Notes: generated from the sequence alone by a model not told the origin. Positions 1 through 9,625 are shown, counted from the first letter of the stretch. The stretch is 18,701 nucleotides of DNA from Bdellovibrionaceae bacterium UBA2316 (GCA_002345205.1 DDVI01000023.1:1-18701), one strand, 5' to 3'. Numbers and translations are program-made.

Positions 1-44
1 TTGAACGAACGAATCCATTGCAGCTTTGATGCTTAATCTGCCGA

Positions 45-1781
45 TTGATTAAAATTTTAAGAGACGTTCTTGTAAAACACGTCTCTGCAAGAGAAATAAC
101 ACCTCAGATGACAGTCGAAGCTTTTTCTAATTTTCTCGATCTGATCGACCCAATGAAGATATTATTATCCAAAGAAGACTTAAATAAAATCGGCTATCCC
201 ACACCCTCGCTGTATGGAGAAATTCAATACAACTTAGTCATGAATGGCCAGGTGAGCCCGCCTCACGAGTTTTTATTACGTCAAGTTAACGACCGGTTAG
301 ACGCCTACGTACGAAAATTTGTACACAATGAAGTGTTCCGAGACATAGTTATTGAACGCGCGAAAACTATCATGAAGACAGGTTTAACATTTCCGTCTGA
401 TCGTCCTTTTGGAAAAAAGGAAATCGAAGGCCGAGTAGTCGATTTTTTAGCTGTCCAAATGATTCGAGTTACCCAAACGATTCAAAAGACATATTCTCCA
501 AATTTTGAAAAGTCAGATCTAGGGCCCTTTCTTAGAACTATGCGAGAAAAAATTGAAGCTACACACCAGGATTTAGCTGCAAACAATATTGAAAAATTAG
601 TCGCAAAATCTTATCTAAATACGTTTGATCGACATACGGATGTATTTCTTTCCCGTGAACAAAAACAAAACACTACGTTTCAAGGGAATGGCTCTAAAAC
701 TAAGTTCGGTACCGTAAGCCAATTATCCCGAGAGGGATTTAGAATTTCTAATATTATTAAAGGTAGCGCCGCCGACAAAGCCGGACTTCTTGAAAATGAT
801 ATTTTAGTTGCCTACGAAGTCGGTTTCAACTCGGGGCTGTGGAAATCGTATAGAAACTTAACTTTAGAAGAATATGGTAACAGCCTCAATGGCGAGCCTG
901 GCACTCAGCTTCGAGTCCGGGTTCAAAGAAACAATTCTGAATTCGAAACGATCGTCACGCGCGAAGTTATGAGCTATTCCAAATTCAACGTTCCTACTCC
1001 TGAAATAAGAAATTCTCCTTCTGGACCGATGCTGGGTATAAAACTCACTGAATTTTCAAAAGACGCAGCCGCAATTATAAAAGAAGAAATAAGTCGAAAT
1101 CTTTCGAACAATTTGAAAGGCATCCTGCTTGACCTTCGGGGAAATCGCGGCGGATTGACCACGGAGTTAAGTGATTTATTACAACTTTTCGTAAGTCGAC
1201 CAAATTCAATGTATACAAAATCCGGTGGTCAAGTTACAGTTCATCGTCCCGACATTTTGGATTGAGCCATTTGGGATGGGCCATTAGTAATTCTTGTAGA
1301 TCAAGGCAGTGCGAGTGCAGCCGAAGCTCTGTCTGCGGCACTAAAAAGTTATAAACGTGCGGTTGTTATCGGTGGCCCACATACCTATGGAAAGGGATCG
1401 ATGCAAGAGTATGCGACCATCGGAGACACTACATATAAATACACTACTACTTTCTATTACTCTCCGAACGGATTGCCAATTCAATGGCGAGGAGTAGAGG
1501 CCGACATACCGTTACCGATTACGCATCGACAACCCTTAGAGCGTGATGAAAGAAACTCACTCAACCCAAAACCACTCGCGAGTGGCATCCCACAGGCCCC
1601 ACCATTAATTACGAATTTGGAAGCCATTACGGCGGTATTAAAAGCTAAATCGACCGAGCGACTAAACCGCCAGAACATCGGCAAGACACCACAGGAAATT
1701 TATTCACAGAATTACGAAGAAGCCTATCGAATTTTGGCCGACTGGGTAGAAATAGACCCCACCGGTAATGGCGGCTGGTAA
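45..1781 (+). pseudogene. Prc-like S41 tail-specific protease, interrupted by in-frame TGA
   Basis: The reading frame resembles the periplasmic C-terminal processing protease Prc/Tsp, which degrades or trims proteins from their C-termini. In order it shows the Prc N-terminal helical region (about codons 1-215, with a 'DRHTDVFLSREQ' block like the family's 'DPHTNYLSP'), a PDZ domain (about 220-310, 'GSAADKAGLLENDIL'), and the S41 core beginning with 'GILLDLRGNRGG'. A TGA at 1263-1265 then stops the frame. The same frame continues without another stop to 1781 and carries the rest of the core: 'WDGPLVILVDQGSASAAEA' with the putative nucleophile Ser at 1314-1316 and 'YGKGSMQ' with the putative general-base Lys at 1392-1394. 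The 406-residue product would therefore lack both catalytic residues. The only start in frame is a TTG at 45 without a signal peptide, because a stop lies at 27-29, so the N-terminus also looks damaged. A sequencing error or read-through at one codon remains possible. Confidence 0.8.
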
Positions 1782-1838
1782 AAGCACTTGATACTATACC
1801 TTCCCTGAACTAATCTGCGGAGCCAATGGGAGGTTTTT

Positions 1839-2192
1839 ATGAAAAAACTTATTATGACTTCTTTGTTACTTACATCAATTAGCCAAGCTGATATCATCCG
1901 TTGCAATTTTACTGAACCATTCGTCAAATCGGTCTACAGCATGACTCAATCGACTTTATCATACGAAAATTCGGAAGGAAAAAAGAAAACCATTAGAAAT
2001 GTATCCTTCCAAATTAAATCGGCTGGTGTATTTGAACTCGTAGCTAAAAACGGTACTGTTCTTCAAAAACTTACTCTAAATCATCAAGGCTCTGATGGCA
2101 TGAGTGATCGGCTGTATCCTTATGATGCCAAAGACAATAGTCAAATAACTCATCAGGGTTACGGTGGCTGTTCATCGAACTACCTGAAATAA
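1839..2192 (+). CDS. small secreted protein of unknown function (117 aa)
   Basis: The protein starts with a short but classic signal peptide: two lysines, a hydrophobic core and a likely cleavage after 'ISQA' near residue 17. The mature part is about 100 residues, polar, and contains two cysteines (one near the mature N-terminus in 'IIRCNF', one near the end in 'GYGGCSSNY') that could form a disulfide in the periplasm. The middle ('MTQSTLSYENSEGKKKTIRNVSFQIK', split here by a predicted strand pattern) looks beta-rich. A strong GGGAGG ribosome binding site at 1828-1833, five bases before the ATG, supports the start. It lies 57 bases after the broken protease gene and could share its transcript. 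I do not recognise a named family. Confidence 0.8.
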   Translation: MKKLIMTSLLLTSISQADIIRCNFTEPFVKSVYSMTQSTLSYENSEGKKKTIRNVSFQIKSAGVFELVAKNGTVLQKLTLNHQGSDGMSDRLYPYDAKDNSQITHQGYGGCSSNYLK

Positions 2193-2221
2193 TACTTCCT
2201 AAATAAAAAAACGAATCCAAC

Positions 2222-2236
2222 AACTAATGATTAGTT
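2222..2236. repeat. 15-bp perfect palindrome (AACTAAT-G-ATTAGTT)
   Basis: Two 7-base arms, AACTAAT and ATTAGTT, are exact reverse complements around one central G. The element sits 30 bases after the stop of the small secreted protein gene. It has no T-run and low GC, so it is a poor intrinsic terminator; a protein-binding site is as likely. The rest of the gap up to 2378 shows no convincing gene. Confidence 0.4.
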
Positions 2237-2378
2237 AGGCGCACCTCTTGTCTATTTGAAAAGCAATCAAACTGTGCACAAGATTGTGTCTGATCCCAAA
2301 CGAAGTTATCGATACAGCGAAACGTGCCTCAACCTGCGGGACGCACGCGAAAGCCTTAATGGACATTTATATCATATG

Positions 2379-3011
2379 CTAGTGACGAACCGACGCGGAG
2401 GGTCCTTCTTTTTGAATGGATGGATGCAGAAACCCGCCTTTGATTTTATTTTTTACAGCGAGGTAGTTTTCACCTAAACGGATCAAGTCAGCCGCGCCTG
2501 CTTCTTTCTTTAATTCAGGGAACATTTCAGTTTCTTCTTCTTTAATGTGGTGCTCAACAAGTTCGGCCAAAACTTTAGCTTTCGCAGACCAAAGATCTTT
2601 ATCAACAGATTGCTTAACATCTTTAACCATTTGCTCTGCCAAAGCATGCTCAACGTCCCCTTCAAACGCATCTTCCCGCATATCGATTTCTGTTTTTTCA
2701 AATGCGTATAGAACGGATTCTTCGGCTTTTGCGTGTATCAATAGTAGAGGCACAAATTCATTAAAAGCCGCTCTGCGGGAGCTTAAATTTATTTCAGAAT
2801 TTTTCAAAATTTCTATGCAACGCTTTAAAGGTTTGTGATCATCAAGAATCATCTGAATTATATCGTGATGCTTTCCTGAGTCCAATTGATTTGCCTCTAT
2901 ATTCATTTTATGAGTTTCCTCAGCTGCCAATTTTGCAGGAGTCGTCTTTTTTGATAGTGTCTTTTTATTTGAAACTGTTTTTTTAATTGTTGTTGATGTA
3001 CTTTTCTTCAT
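2379..3011 (-). CDS. hemerythrin HHE-domain protein with lysine-rich N-terminal tail
   Basis: Residues about 48-170 form a four-helix hemerythrin-like (HHE) domain, which binds a non-haem di-iron centre and senses or carries oxygen, NO or iron. Candidate iron ligands in the expected order are His59 ('DDHKPLK'), His93 and Glu97 (HxxxE), His122, and His154/His155 with Glu158/Glu159 ('VEHHIKEEE'). The first 35 residues are unusual: almost only Lys, Thr and Ser, like a histone H1-type basic tail, and with no signal peptide, so the protein is cytoplasmic and may touch DNA or RNA. A GGAGG site six bases before the ATG supports the start. The gene is divergent from the sensor kinase at 3274. Function beyond iron binding is inference. 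Confidence 0.85.
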   Translation of the reverse strand: MKKSTSTTIKKTVSNKKTLSKKTTPAKLAAEETHKMNIEANQLDSGKHHDIIQMILDDHKPLKRCIEILKNSEINLSSRRAAFNEFVPLLLIHAKAEESVLYAFEKTEIDMREDAFEGDVEHALAEQMVKDVKQSVDKDLWSAKAKVLAELVEHHIKEEETEMFPELKKEAGAADLIRLGENYLAVKNKIKGGFLHPSIQKEGPSASVRH

Positions 3012-3127
3012 TGAAACCTCCGTTATTTAACTTATTAGATCTATTTCTGTCAGCAAGAAGGGTGCCGCAAATTTGCCAGTTGAAAGTGAACCGACAAAGT
3101 ACAATCGAAATAAAAAGTATCATTAGC

Positions 3128-3142
3128 GGGGAGAATTTCCCC
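3128..3142. repeat. GGGGA-N5-TCCCC inverted repeat between divergent genes
   Basis: GGGGA (3128-3132) and TCCCC (3138-3142) are reverse complements separated by GAATT. The site lies between the hemerythrin gene and the sensor kinase, about 130 bases before the kinase start, where an operator for either gene could sit. The arms are short, so chance is not excluded. Confidence 0.3.
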
Positions 3143-3208
3143 TACCCTGAAAATTTGGGACATGTACAGAGCCTATGGACCGCTAAATTCAAAAATCAAT
3201 TTAGTTTA

Positions 3209-3237
3209 TTGACACACAAAATCGGAACAAAAATATT
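3209..3237 (+). promoter_or_regulatory. candidate sigma-70 promoter for the hybrid kinase
   Basis: A perfect TTGACA -35 box (3209-3214) is followed after 17 bases by AATATT (3232-3237) as a -10 box. Transcription would start near 3244, leaving a leader of about 30 bases. The kinase ATG at 3274 has no clear ribosome binding site before it. Confidence 0.5.
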
Positions 3238-3273
3238 TGATAAGAAAGCCTATTTTATTTACGGTTAAAGCAC

Positions 3274-5460
3274 ATGTCGACACGTTTAAAAATCAATATT
3301 GGATTCGCCTTGGCTTGCGTAGTGATTTGCTTTGCTACGATTAGCTCCAACATTAATACCTCTGAGTTTATCAACGAAAGTCGTTGGATGACCCATACTT
3401 TAGAAGTGCGGGGGTTAGTTGAAAAACTTTCCAATCACTTTGTAACGGCCCAAAACAATATCCGTGGTTATCACATCAGTGAACAAACTTACTATTTAGA
3501 CTTATATAATATCGCAAAGAAATCACTCCTGGAAAGTCTACTCGCCCTCAAAGGTTTGACAAAGAACAATCCCACTCAGCAAAAGAATCTAGATCTCATT
3601 GAACCAGCTATTCATGAAAAAATAATTGCGTGGGACAACTCTTTAGAACTAAGAAAAAAATTTGGTTTTGAAGGCATTCGCAAGCGTGCCCAATCCTCAG
3701 AAGCCAAGAGCGCAGATCAGGCCTTTTTTCATGCACTTGATGCCCTTATAAGTGAAGAAAACAGGCTCCTTGCCATGCGTACCCATGAAACCTTCACACA
3801 GGGTCGTAACACTCAAATTATAATTGGGACCGCTGGTTTTCTAGCGTGCCTGTTAATTATCGTTGCGGCTTTCCTTGTATATCGTGATAGTCGTCGACGC
3901 GAGCTCGCTGAAGAAAACATTGACCGTTTCTTTACGCTCTCATTGGACCTTTTGTGTATTTCAGGAATGGACGGATATTTTAAAAGACTCAGTCCCTCTT
4001 TTTCTGAGTCACTTGGATACTCTTTGGAAGAGCTGTACACAACCCCCATTCTTGACTTAATTCACCCTGATGATGTCGAAAAAACAAGTGCTGAAATAGA
4101 AAGACAATCAAAAGGCAACAAAGTCTTGTCATTTGAAAATCGCTTTAGATGCAAAGACGGCACCTACAAAATCTTTTCTTGGAAATCCGTTCCCGTAGAT
4201 AATTTTATGTATGCGGTGGCTCGCGATGTTACCCACCAGAAAAAGTTTGAATCCGAACTAATGGAGGCTCGAGAAGCCGCTCAGAAAGCCGCAATGGCCA
4301 AAAGTTCTTTTCTTGCAAATATGAGTCATGAAATCCGTACTCCATTGAACGGAGTTGTTGGAATGACAGGTATCATTGCTAGGACAAATTTGGATCCTGA
4401 TCAAAAAAAATTCGTGGACGCAATACGAACCTCAGCGACTAGTTTACTCAAAATTGTAAATGAAATTTTGGACTTCTCAAAGATAGAAGCGGGACAAGTT
4501 AACCTTGAAATTATTGATTTTGAGCTAAGTCATATGATCGAAGAACATATTAGCTTAACTGGTGTATTGGCTCACAATAAAGGTATTCTTTTAGAAACAG
4601 ACATTGATCCTTCGATCCCACCTGTTCTTCGTGGAGATTCTGCAAAAATCAATCAGATACTTCTAAACTTTGTCAGTAATTCCCTTAAGTTTACCAAAGA
4701 AGGCCGTATTGTCATTTCGGCAGAAAATCTGTCACTTTCGCCAAGTCACTGCAAAGTCAAAATCAGCGTAAAAGACACGGGAATTGGTATAGATCCAGCG
4801 CAAGTACCAGCCCTGTTCCAACCATTCGTTCAGGCAGACAATTCAACGGCTCGACGTTTTGGTGGCACTGGTTTAGGCCTTTCCATTTGCAAACGATTTG
4901 CAGAAGTTATGCAGGGTGAAATCGGTGTAGATACAGCCCCAGAGCAAGGCTCAACTTTTTATGTCATTCTAACCCTTGGCGTTTCCGAGCTTAAGTCTCT
5001 AAATGGATACGCGATTCCAAAGCCAAAAGCGTCTTTATCCGAGCGAAACTCGGGTCAAAAAGATATCGCACATAGAAAAAATATCAGGATTTTAATTGCT
5101 GAAGATAACCGAATGAATCAACTTATTGTGATGAATATGATGGCCATCTTAGGATATACTGCCGTCCTAGCCGACAATGGTGAAGATGCTCTTAGACTCT
5201 TTTCCGAATCAAAATTCTCTTTAATTCTGATGGATCAGCATATGCCTATCATGGACGGTGTCCAGGCAAGCACAGAAATTCGCAAACGCGAAAAAGAAAC
5301 TAATTCCGATAAACGCATTCCAATTATTGCTTTTACAGCAACCGTAATTCAGGATGATCAAAAAAATCAATTCAAAGATCTAATGGATGACTTCTTGTTA
5401 AAACCAGTCTCACTAGAAGCACTTGAAAGTATGCTTATGAAATGGGAAGAGCTACTCTAA
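3274..5460 (+). CDS. CHASE3-PAS hybrid sensor histidine kinase with receiver domain
   Basis: This is a membrane hybrid histidine kinase of full length (728 aa). A first membrane helix (about residues 6-24) and a second (about 183-204) enclose a periplasmic helical region with the look of a CHASE3 sensor domain. Next come a PAS domain (about 215-325, 'RFFTLSLDLLCISG' to 'AVARDVTHQK'), a HisKA dimerisation domain with the phospho-acceptor His352 in 'MSHEIRTPLNG', and a HATPase domain with N box 'NQILLNFVSNSLKF', G1 'DTGIGI' and G2 'GGTGLGLSI'. The C-terminal receiver domain (about 604-726) has the acidic pair in 'AEDN', phospho-acceptor Asp654 in 'LMDQHMP', and the conserved Lys in 'LLKPV'. All catalytic residues are present, so phosphotransfer from His352 to Asp654 is expected. 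No partner response regulator or Hpt protein is adjacent; the signal and output are unknown. Confidence 0.95.
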   Translation: MSTRLKINIGFALACVVICFATISSNINTSEFINESRWMTHTLEVRGLVEKLSNHFVTAQNNIRGYHISEQTYYLDLYNIAKKSLLESLLALKGLTKNNPTQQKNLDLIEPAIHEKIIAWDNSLELRKKFGFEGIRKRAQSSEAKSADQAFFHALDALISEENRLLAMRTHETFTQGRNTQIIIGTAGFLACLLIIVAAFLVYRDSRRRELAEENIDRFFTLSLDLLCISGMDGYFKRLSPSFSESLGYSLEELYTTPILDLIHPDDVEKTSAEIERQSKGNKVLSFENRFRCKDGTYKIFSWKSVPVDNFMYAVARDVTHQKKFESELMEAREAAQKAAMAKSSFLANMSHEIRTPLNGVVGMTGIIARTNLDPDQKKFVDAIRTSATSLLKIVNEILDFSKIEAGQVNLEIIDFELSHMIEEHISLTGVLAHNKGILLETDIDPSIPPVLRGDSAKINQILLNFVSNSLKFTKEGRIVISAENLSLSPSHCKVKISVKDTGIGIDPAQVPALFQPFVQADNSTARRFGGTGLGLSICKRFAEVMQGEIGVDTAPEQGSTFYVILTLGVSELKSLNGYAIPKPKASLSERNSGQKDIAHRKNIRILIAEDNRMNQLIVMNMMAILGYTAVLADNGEDALRLFSESKFSLILMDQHMPIMDGVQASTEIRKREKETNSDKRIPIIAFTATVIQDDQKNQFKDLMDDFLLKPVSLEALESMLMKWEELL

Positions 5461-5694
5461 AGGCTGGGTTCCCACTTGCTTGGCTGCTTGCCCATTTCGC
5501 GTCAAGGAAATCATTTTCCGTCGTGAATCGCGCGGATCATTAGCCACGAAAACAAAATTCACTTCCACAACTAAATCCAACCATTTTTTACAAACTTGAA
5601 TTGCGTCTTCAACAGATTTAGGTCCATCACTGACAACTTCAGAATTGTGATTACCAATCAAAAATTGTGCTTTAAAAGGTACTCGTTTCCTCAT
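5452..5694 (-). CDS. small hypothetical protein (80 aa)
   Basis: The frame encodes a soluble-looking mixed charged protein starting MRKRVPFKAQFLIG, with a central helix-like stretch ('SVEDAIQVCKKWLDLVV') followed by strand-like 'NFVFVAND'. This alternation of amphipathic segments is unlike the opposite-strand frame and supports a real gene. The frame stays open upstream to an ATG at 5766, which would add an odd hydrophobic lead, so I prefer the ATG at 5694; neither start has a well-placed ribosome binding site (AGGA lies about 12 bases before 5694). Its last nine bases overlap the 3' end of the convergent kinase gene. No family recognised. Confidence 0.5.
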   Translation of the reverse strand: MRKRVPFKAQFLIGNHNSEVVSDGPKSVEDAIQVCKKWLDLVVEVNFVFVANDPRDSRRKMISLTRNGQAAKQVGTQPLE

Positions 5695-5793
5695 ATGGTT
5701 TTTTATTCCTATATCGATCCAAAACCCGAACATAACATACAAAAGAATCGGGCAAAAGAGCAGCATGTCATGCTTGCTATCTGGTCCCTTTTC

Positions 5794-6441
5794 CTAATTT
5801 TCTTTTTCCAAAACTGCGAATAAAATTTGCTCGATCAAAGCATCTCTAAATTCTTTATCGGCTAATGTAATCTGATAAAACTTTTTAGTACTTACGGATG
5901 CTCTCATTAAATCAAGAAAAGGACACAAAATCTGAATCGCAATAATACGATCGTTTTCTGTCGAGTTACGTAAATACCCTGCCAATCGTCCTCTATTTAT
6001 AAACTGAGTGAACATTTCCCAGGTTTTAAAAAAGGTTTGGGAAAACACTCGCTCTGCGCCTTCTTGCTGCTTTTCTAATTCTTCTAAAAAAAGTCGAATT
6101 AGCAATGGATTATCTAAGTATAGTTTTACGGTGCCGTTTAAAAAACCCCTAAGCCTAATTTCGAAATCTTGGCGAGATTCAAATTTACCGAGCAATGCTT
6201 CGACTCGTTCAAGTTGTCCTTTGGTTAACTCTTCTAATGCAGCGACCAAAAGACCCTCTTTTCCTGAGAAATAATAAGATATGAGGCTAATATTTAACTT
6301 AGCCTGACTGCAAATTTCCCGAACGGAAACAGCATGGAATCCTTTCTTTGAGAAAAGTTCCACGGCCGTTTCGATAAGTTTTTTTCTCGAATCAACATTG
6401 GCACCTTTAGGAATTGCCGCTTCATTATTTTGAGATTTCAC
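5794..6441 (-). CDS. TetR-family regulator, last gene of efflux operon
   Basis: Residues 15-62 form the TetR DNA-binding domain: 'SRKKLIETAVELFSKKGF', a helix-turn-helix around 38-57, and the family signature 'SYYFSGKEGLL'. The remaining 150 residues are a helical ligand-binding and dimerisation domain with no recognisable ligand signature. The start is a GTG at 6441 placed inside the last codons of the RND pump gene (17-base overlap), with AAGGAAG eight bases upstream, also inside the pump gene; translation is therefore probably coupled to it. As the terminal gene of the pump operon it most likely represses that operon in response to a pump substrate, a common arrangement for TetR regulators. 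The second TetR gene at 11205 is a rival for that role. Confidence 0.9.
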   Translation of the reverse strand: MKSQNNEAAIPKGANVDSRKKLIETAVELFSKKGFHAVSVREICSQAKLNISLISYYFSGKEGLLVAALEELTKGQLERVEALLGKFESRQDFEIRLRGFLNGTVKLYLDNPLLIRLFLEELEKQQEGAERVFSQTFFKTWEMFTQFINRGRLAGYLRNSTENDRIIAIQILCPFLDLMRASVSTKKFYQITLADKEFRDALIEQILFAVLEKEN

Positions 6442-9400
6442 TGAGTTCTTCCTTTTCGATGGTTACTGTTTTTAATTTTAGTTCTGAGGCTTCCACTTGC
6501 TTCATTAGCTTTTCAATACCTGCCAATTTATGCGCTTTCTTCAAGCTCCAGCGACGGAAACGTTCAATGTAAGAAAAGGCAGCAGGGACGACTACTAAAG
6601 TTAAAAGTGTGGATGAAATCAATCCACCAATGACCGCAACACCCATTGCCGTTCTTTGCTTAGACGCCTCATTTAAACCAATCGCGATTGGTAACATCCC
6701 TGCAATCAATGCTAAAGTCGTCATCAAGATCGGACGTAAACGCACACGACCAGCTTGAATTACGGCATCCGTCATACCCTTGCCTTCATCAAGCAATTGA
6801 TTTGTATAGTCCACGAGAAGGATTGAGTTCTTCGTCGCCACCCCAAGAAGCATTATACAACCAATCATCGAGAACATATTCAGAGATTCCTTTGCAATCA
6901 GCAAAGCGTAAAAGGCGCCACACGCCGCGAGTGGCAACACAAGCAAAATTGTAATAGGCGTAACGAAAGATTCGTACAAGCTCGCCAGAACTAGGTAAAT
7001 CAACAATACACCTAACAACACCGCGACGAGTGCACTTTGCATCAGTTCTTGGAAACTTTCGGCCTGACCAACGAATATATAACGCATGTCCGGTGGAAGT
7101 TTAATTTCTGACGACATAATACGTTTCACATCGTCCATCGCAGCACTCATACCCGGGCCTTTAGGATTCACGTCGGCACCAATCTGCACATAACGGGCTC
7201 GATCTTGGCGGGTGATACTCGCAGGACCTGTCGCCGTTACTGGCTCGGCTACATTTTTCAAAAGCACTAGCGATTGATTCACGTTAGGAATGTAAACTTG
7301 GTTAAAGCTTGATTGCAAATCACGTTGATCCGGTTGCAAACGAACGCGAATATCATACTCTTCACCTTTTTGTCTAAATACCGCCGGTGTTGAACCTTCG
7401 ACGAGTGTCCTAAGTTCCATACCCATTGAACTCGTTGCCACACCTAAACGCTCTGAACGTTGTTTATCAGGTACAACTTGGAATTCTGGTTTACCTGGGC
7501 GGTATCCAGTGTCTACGTCCAATAGCGCTGGATGATTTTTTAATTTAGCTAAAAGTTCATTCGAAACGTCTTCTAATTTCTTTAAGTCGGTACCAATGAT
7601 ATTAATAGTAAATGGACGCATGCCTCCACCCATCATATCTACGTCTTTTACGATAGGACGCGCATAGGCAAACTCTTTTAACTGACCGCGAACGCGCTCT
7701 TTGAAATCAGTCGTATTAATTTTACGTTGTTTGCTAGGAACCATATTCACAAAAAATGAAGCCACGTTCGATTGCCCGCTCTGACCACCCACGAACATAA
7801 CGGATGTCAAAACTTCAGGGTTTTTCCGAAGGGCTGCATCAATCTTTCTTGCCTCTTCTGCCATTCCGTCTAAACTTGTTCCTGGTGGCATCTCGATGCT
7901 GATGGAAAATTCGCCGGTGTCTTGCGCTGGTAAAAATGTTTTTGAAACGTACTTCAAACTAAAAATACTGATTACGAAAATAACGAACGCACCAATTAAA
8001 ATCATAAATGGACGTTTCAAAGAGGCACGAATGATATTTTCATATTTATCTTCCAAATACGTTTGAAAACGATCGAAGCCCTTTAATACGCGACCCATTG
8101 TACGAGCCCAAATACCAGACCCCTCGCCTGGCTTACCGTGTCCGCCACCACCAAAGTACGCAGACAGCATAGGTGCCATTGTAACAGCGTCAAACAAACT
8201 GATAACCATGGCAAAACAAATTGTTAATGCGAATTCTTTAAAGAACTGACCAACTACCCCTGACAAAAATCCCATCGGCGCGAATACCGAGATAACGGCT
8301 AATGTTGTCGCGACAACCGCCATCAAAACTTCCTTAGTTCCTTCCGATGCGGATTTTATGGGATCTTTGCCCATTTCAGAGTGACGGAAAATATTTTCGC
8401 GGACAACAATCGCGTCGTCGATTAGGAGCCCAACGGCCAAACTAAGCGCCAATAAACTCATGATGTTTATACTAAAACCCGCTAAACTCATTAAGAAGAA
8501 TGCACCAATTAACGAGTTTGGTAACGCTAAACCAGTGATGAAAGTTGAACGACCACTGCCTAAGAAGAAGTACACCACGAGGATAGTTAACAACACCCCG
8601 ATTATGATTGACTCTTCAACGTCCGCTAAATTCGCACGAATTGGATTCGCACCATCACGAACAGTGGTTAGTGTCGCATTAATTGAACTCGCTTTTAATG
8701 AATCATTAATTTTAGAAACACTTTTTTTAACTGCATCCGCAACCGCGACCGTGTTCGCACCGGATTGACGATACAACATCAGGAATACAGATTTTTCTCC
8801 GTTCAAGAATGCCTTAGATTTTTGATCTTCTACGGATTCCTTAACATCCCCTACTTCTTTGACTGTCACCGGGACATCGTTACCTAAAAAACTCACAACG
8901 ACAGACTCGATATCCCTAATTGCTTGGAATTGGCCTAATGTTCGCATCACTGTTTCATTTTTTCCGCCTTCGTATTTACCAGCCGGAATATTTTGCCCAG
9001 ACGCTGCGATACGATTGCTAACGGTTGTTGCAGATAGTTCATATTCTTTTAACTTCTTACGGTCTAACTCAACATGGATTTCGCGTTTACGACCACCAAT
9101 GATTTCTACAAGACCCACCTGATTTACTTGTTCTAATCTTGGTTTAACTTGATATTCGGCCACGTCGTACAAATCGGCTTCGGATAAATTGGCAGATAAT
9201 GATAAAATCAAGATGGGTTGGTCGGCTGGATCTAGCCTACGAACGATAGGCTCTTCAATGTCGGTTGGTAATTTACGTTTTGCCAATGACACTTTGTCGC
9301 GAATCTGTTGTTCTGCATATTTGATGTCGGTTTCTAAAGTAAACTCCGCAACGACGGTACTGACGCCTTCATTACTAGTAGAACGAAGAGTTTTGATACC

Positions 9401-9625
9401 TGTAACGGTACTCATTTCTTCTTCTAAAACTTTAGACACCAAAGTTTCAACTTCTTCTGGTCCCGCACCCGCATAGATGGTATTTACCATTACGATTGGA
9501 AACGTTACATTCGGAAACATATCCACTGGCATCTTTCTTAAAGACATCAATCCCACGACCAATAAAATAACTACGATGGCCGTAATAAAAACGGGACGTT
9601 TAATCGATAAATCAGCTAGGCTCAT
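6425..9625 (-). CDS. RND-family (HAE1-type) efflux transporter
   Basis: At 1066 residues this is a full-length inner-membrane resistance-nodulation-division pump, the proton-driven part of a tripartite drug or solvent exporter. It begins with the usual 'LADLSIKRPVFITAIVVILLV' cytoplasmic tail plus first membrane helix (quoted in pieces: 'SIKRPVF'), has two large periplasmic halves (about 35-335 and 560-860) and twelve expected membrane helices. Proton-relay residues are present: Asp403-Asp404 in 'GLLIDDAIVVRENI' and Lys932 in 'GVATKNSILLVDY'. The ATG overlaps the stop of the upstream TolC-like gene by four bases (ATGA), so the two are translationally coupled. The long charged C-terminal tail (about 40 residues) carries the start of the downstream TetR gene. 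The missing partner is the periplasmic adaptor, which is not encoded in this window. Confidence 0.95.
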   Translation of the reverse strand: MSLADLSIKRPVFITAIVVILLVVGLMSLRKMPVDMFPNVTFPIVMVNTIYAGAGPEEVETLVSKVLEEEMSTVTGIKTLRSTSNEGVSTVVAEFTLETDIKYAEQQIRDKVSLAKRKLPTDIEEPIVRRLDPADQPILILSLSANLSEADLYDVAEYQVKPRLEQVNQVGLVEIIGGRKREIHVELDRKKLKEYELSATTVSNRIAASGQNIPAGKYEGGKNETVMRTLGQFQAIRDIESVVVSFLGNDVPVTVKEVGDVKESVEDQKSKAFLNGEKSVFLMLYRQSGANTVAVADAVKKSVSKINDSLKASSINATLTTVRDGANPIRANLADVEESIIIGVLLTILVVYFFLGSGRSTFITGLALPNSLIGAFFLMSLAGFSINIMSLLALSLAVGLLIDDAIVVRENIFRHSEMGKDPIKSASEGTKEVLMAVVATTLAVISVFAPMGFLSGVVGQFFKEFALTICFAMVISLFDAVTMAPMLSAYFGGGGHGKPGEGSGIWARTMGRVLKGFDRFQTYLEDKYENIIRASLKRPFMILIGAFVIFVISIFSLKYVSKTFLPAQDTGEFSISIEMPPGTSLDGMAEEARKIDAALRKNPEVLTSVMFVGGQSGQSNVASFFVNMVPSKQRKINTTDFKERVRGQLKEFAYARPIVKDVDMMGGGMRPFTINIIGTDLKKLEDVSNELLAKLKNHPALLDVDTGYRPGKPEFQVVPDKQRSERLGVATSSMGMELRTLVEGSTPAVFRQKGEEYDIRVRLQPDQRDLQSSFNQVYIPNVNQSLVLLKNVAEPVTATGPASITRQDRARYVQIGADVNPKGPGMSAAMDDVKRIMSSEIKLPPDMRYIFVGQAESFQELMQSALVAVLLGVLLIYLVLASLYESFVTPITILLVLPLAACGAFYALLIAKESLNMFSMIGCIMLLGVATKNSILLVDYTNQLLDEGKGMTDAVIQAGRVRLRPILMTTLALIAGMLPIAIGLNEASKQRTAMGVAVIGGLISSTLLTLVVVPAAFSYIERFRRWSLKKAHKLAGIEKLMKQVEASELKLKTVTIEKEELSEISK

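Noticed and set aside
1263..1265. TGA read as selenocysteine or as a tryptophan codon
   Set aside because: No stem-loop of the SECIS type is evident after it, the position is not a redox site, and every other gene here uses TGA nowhere internally, so a special code is not supported.
2256..2477. Plus-strand reading frame of 73 codons
   Set aside because: It overlaps the 3' end of the hemerythrin gene, has no ribosome binding site and an incoherent composition.
2987..3268. Plus-strand frame of 93 codons between hemerythrin and kinase genes
   Set aside because: It starts inside the hemerythrin gene on the opposite strand, lacks a ribosome binding site and covers the kinase promoter.
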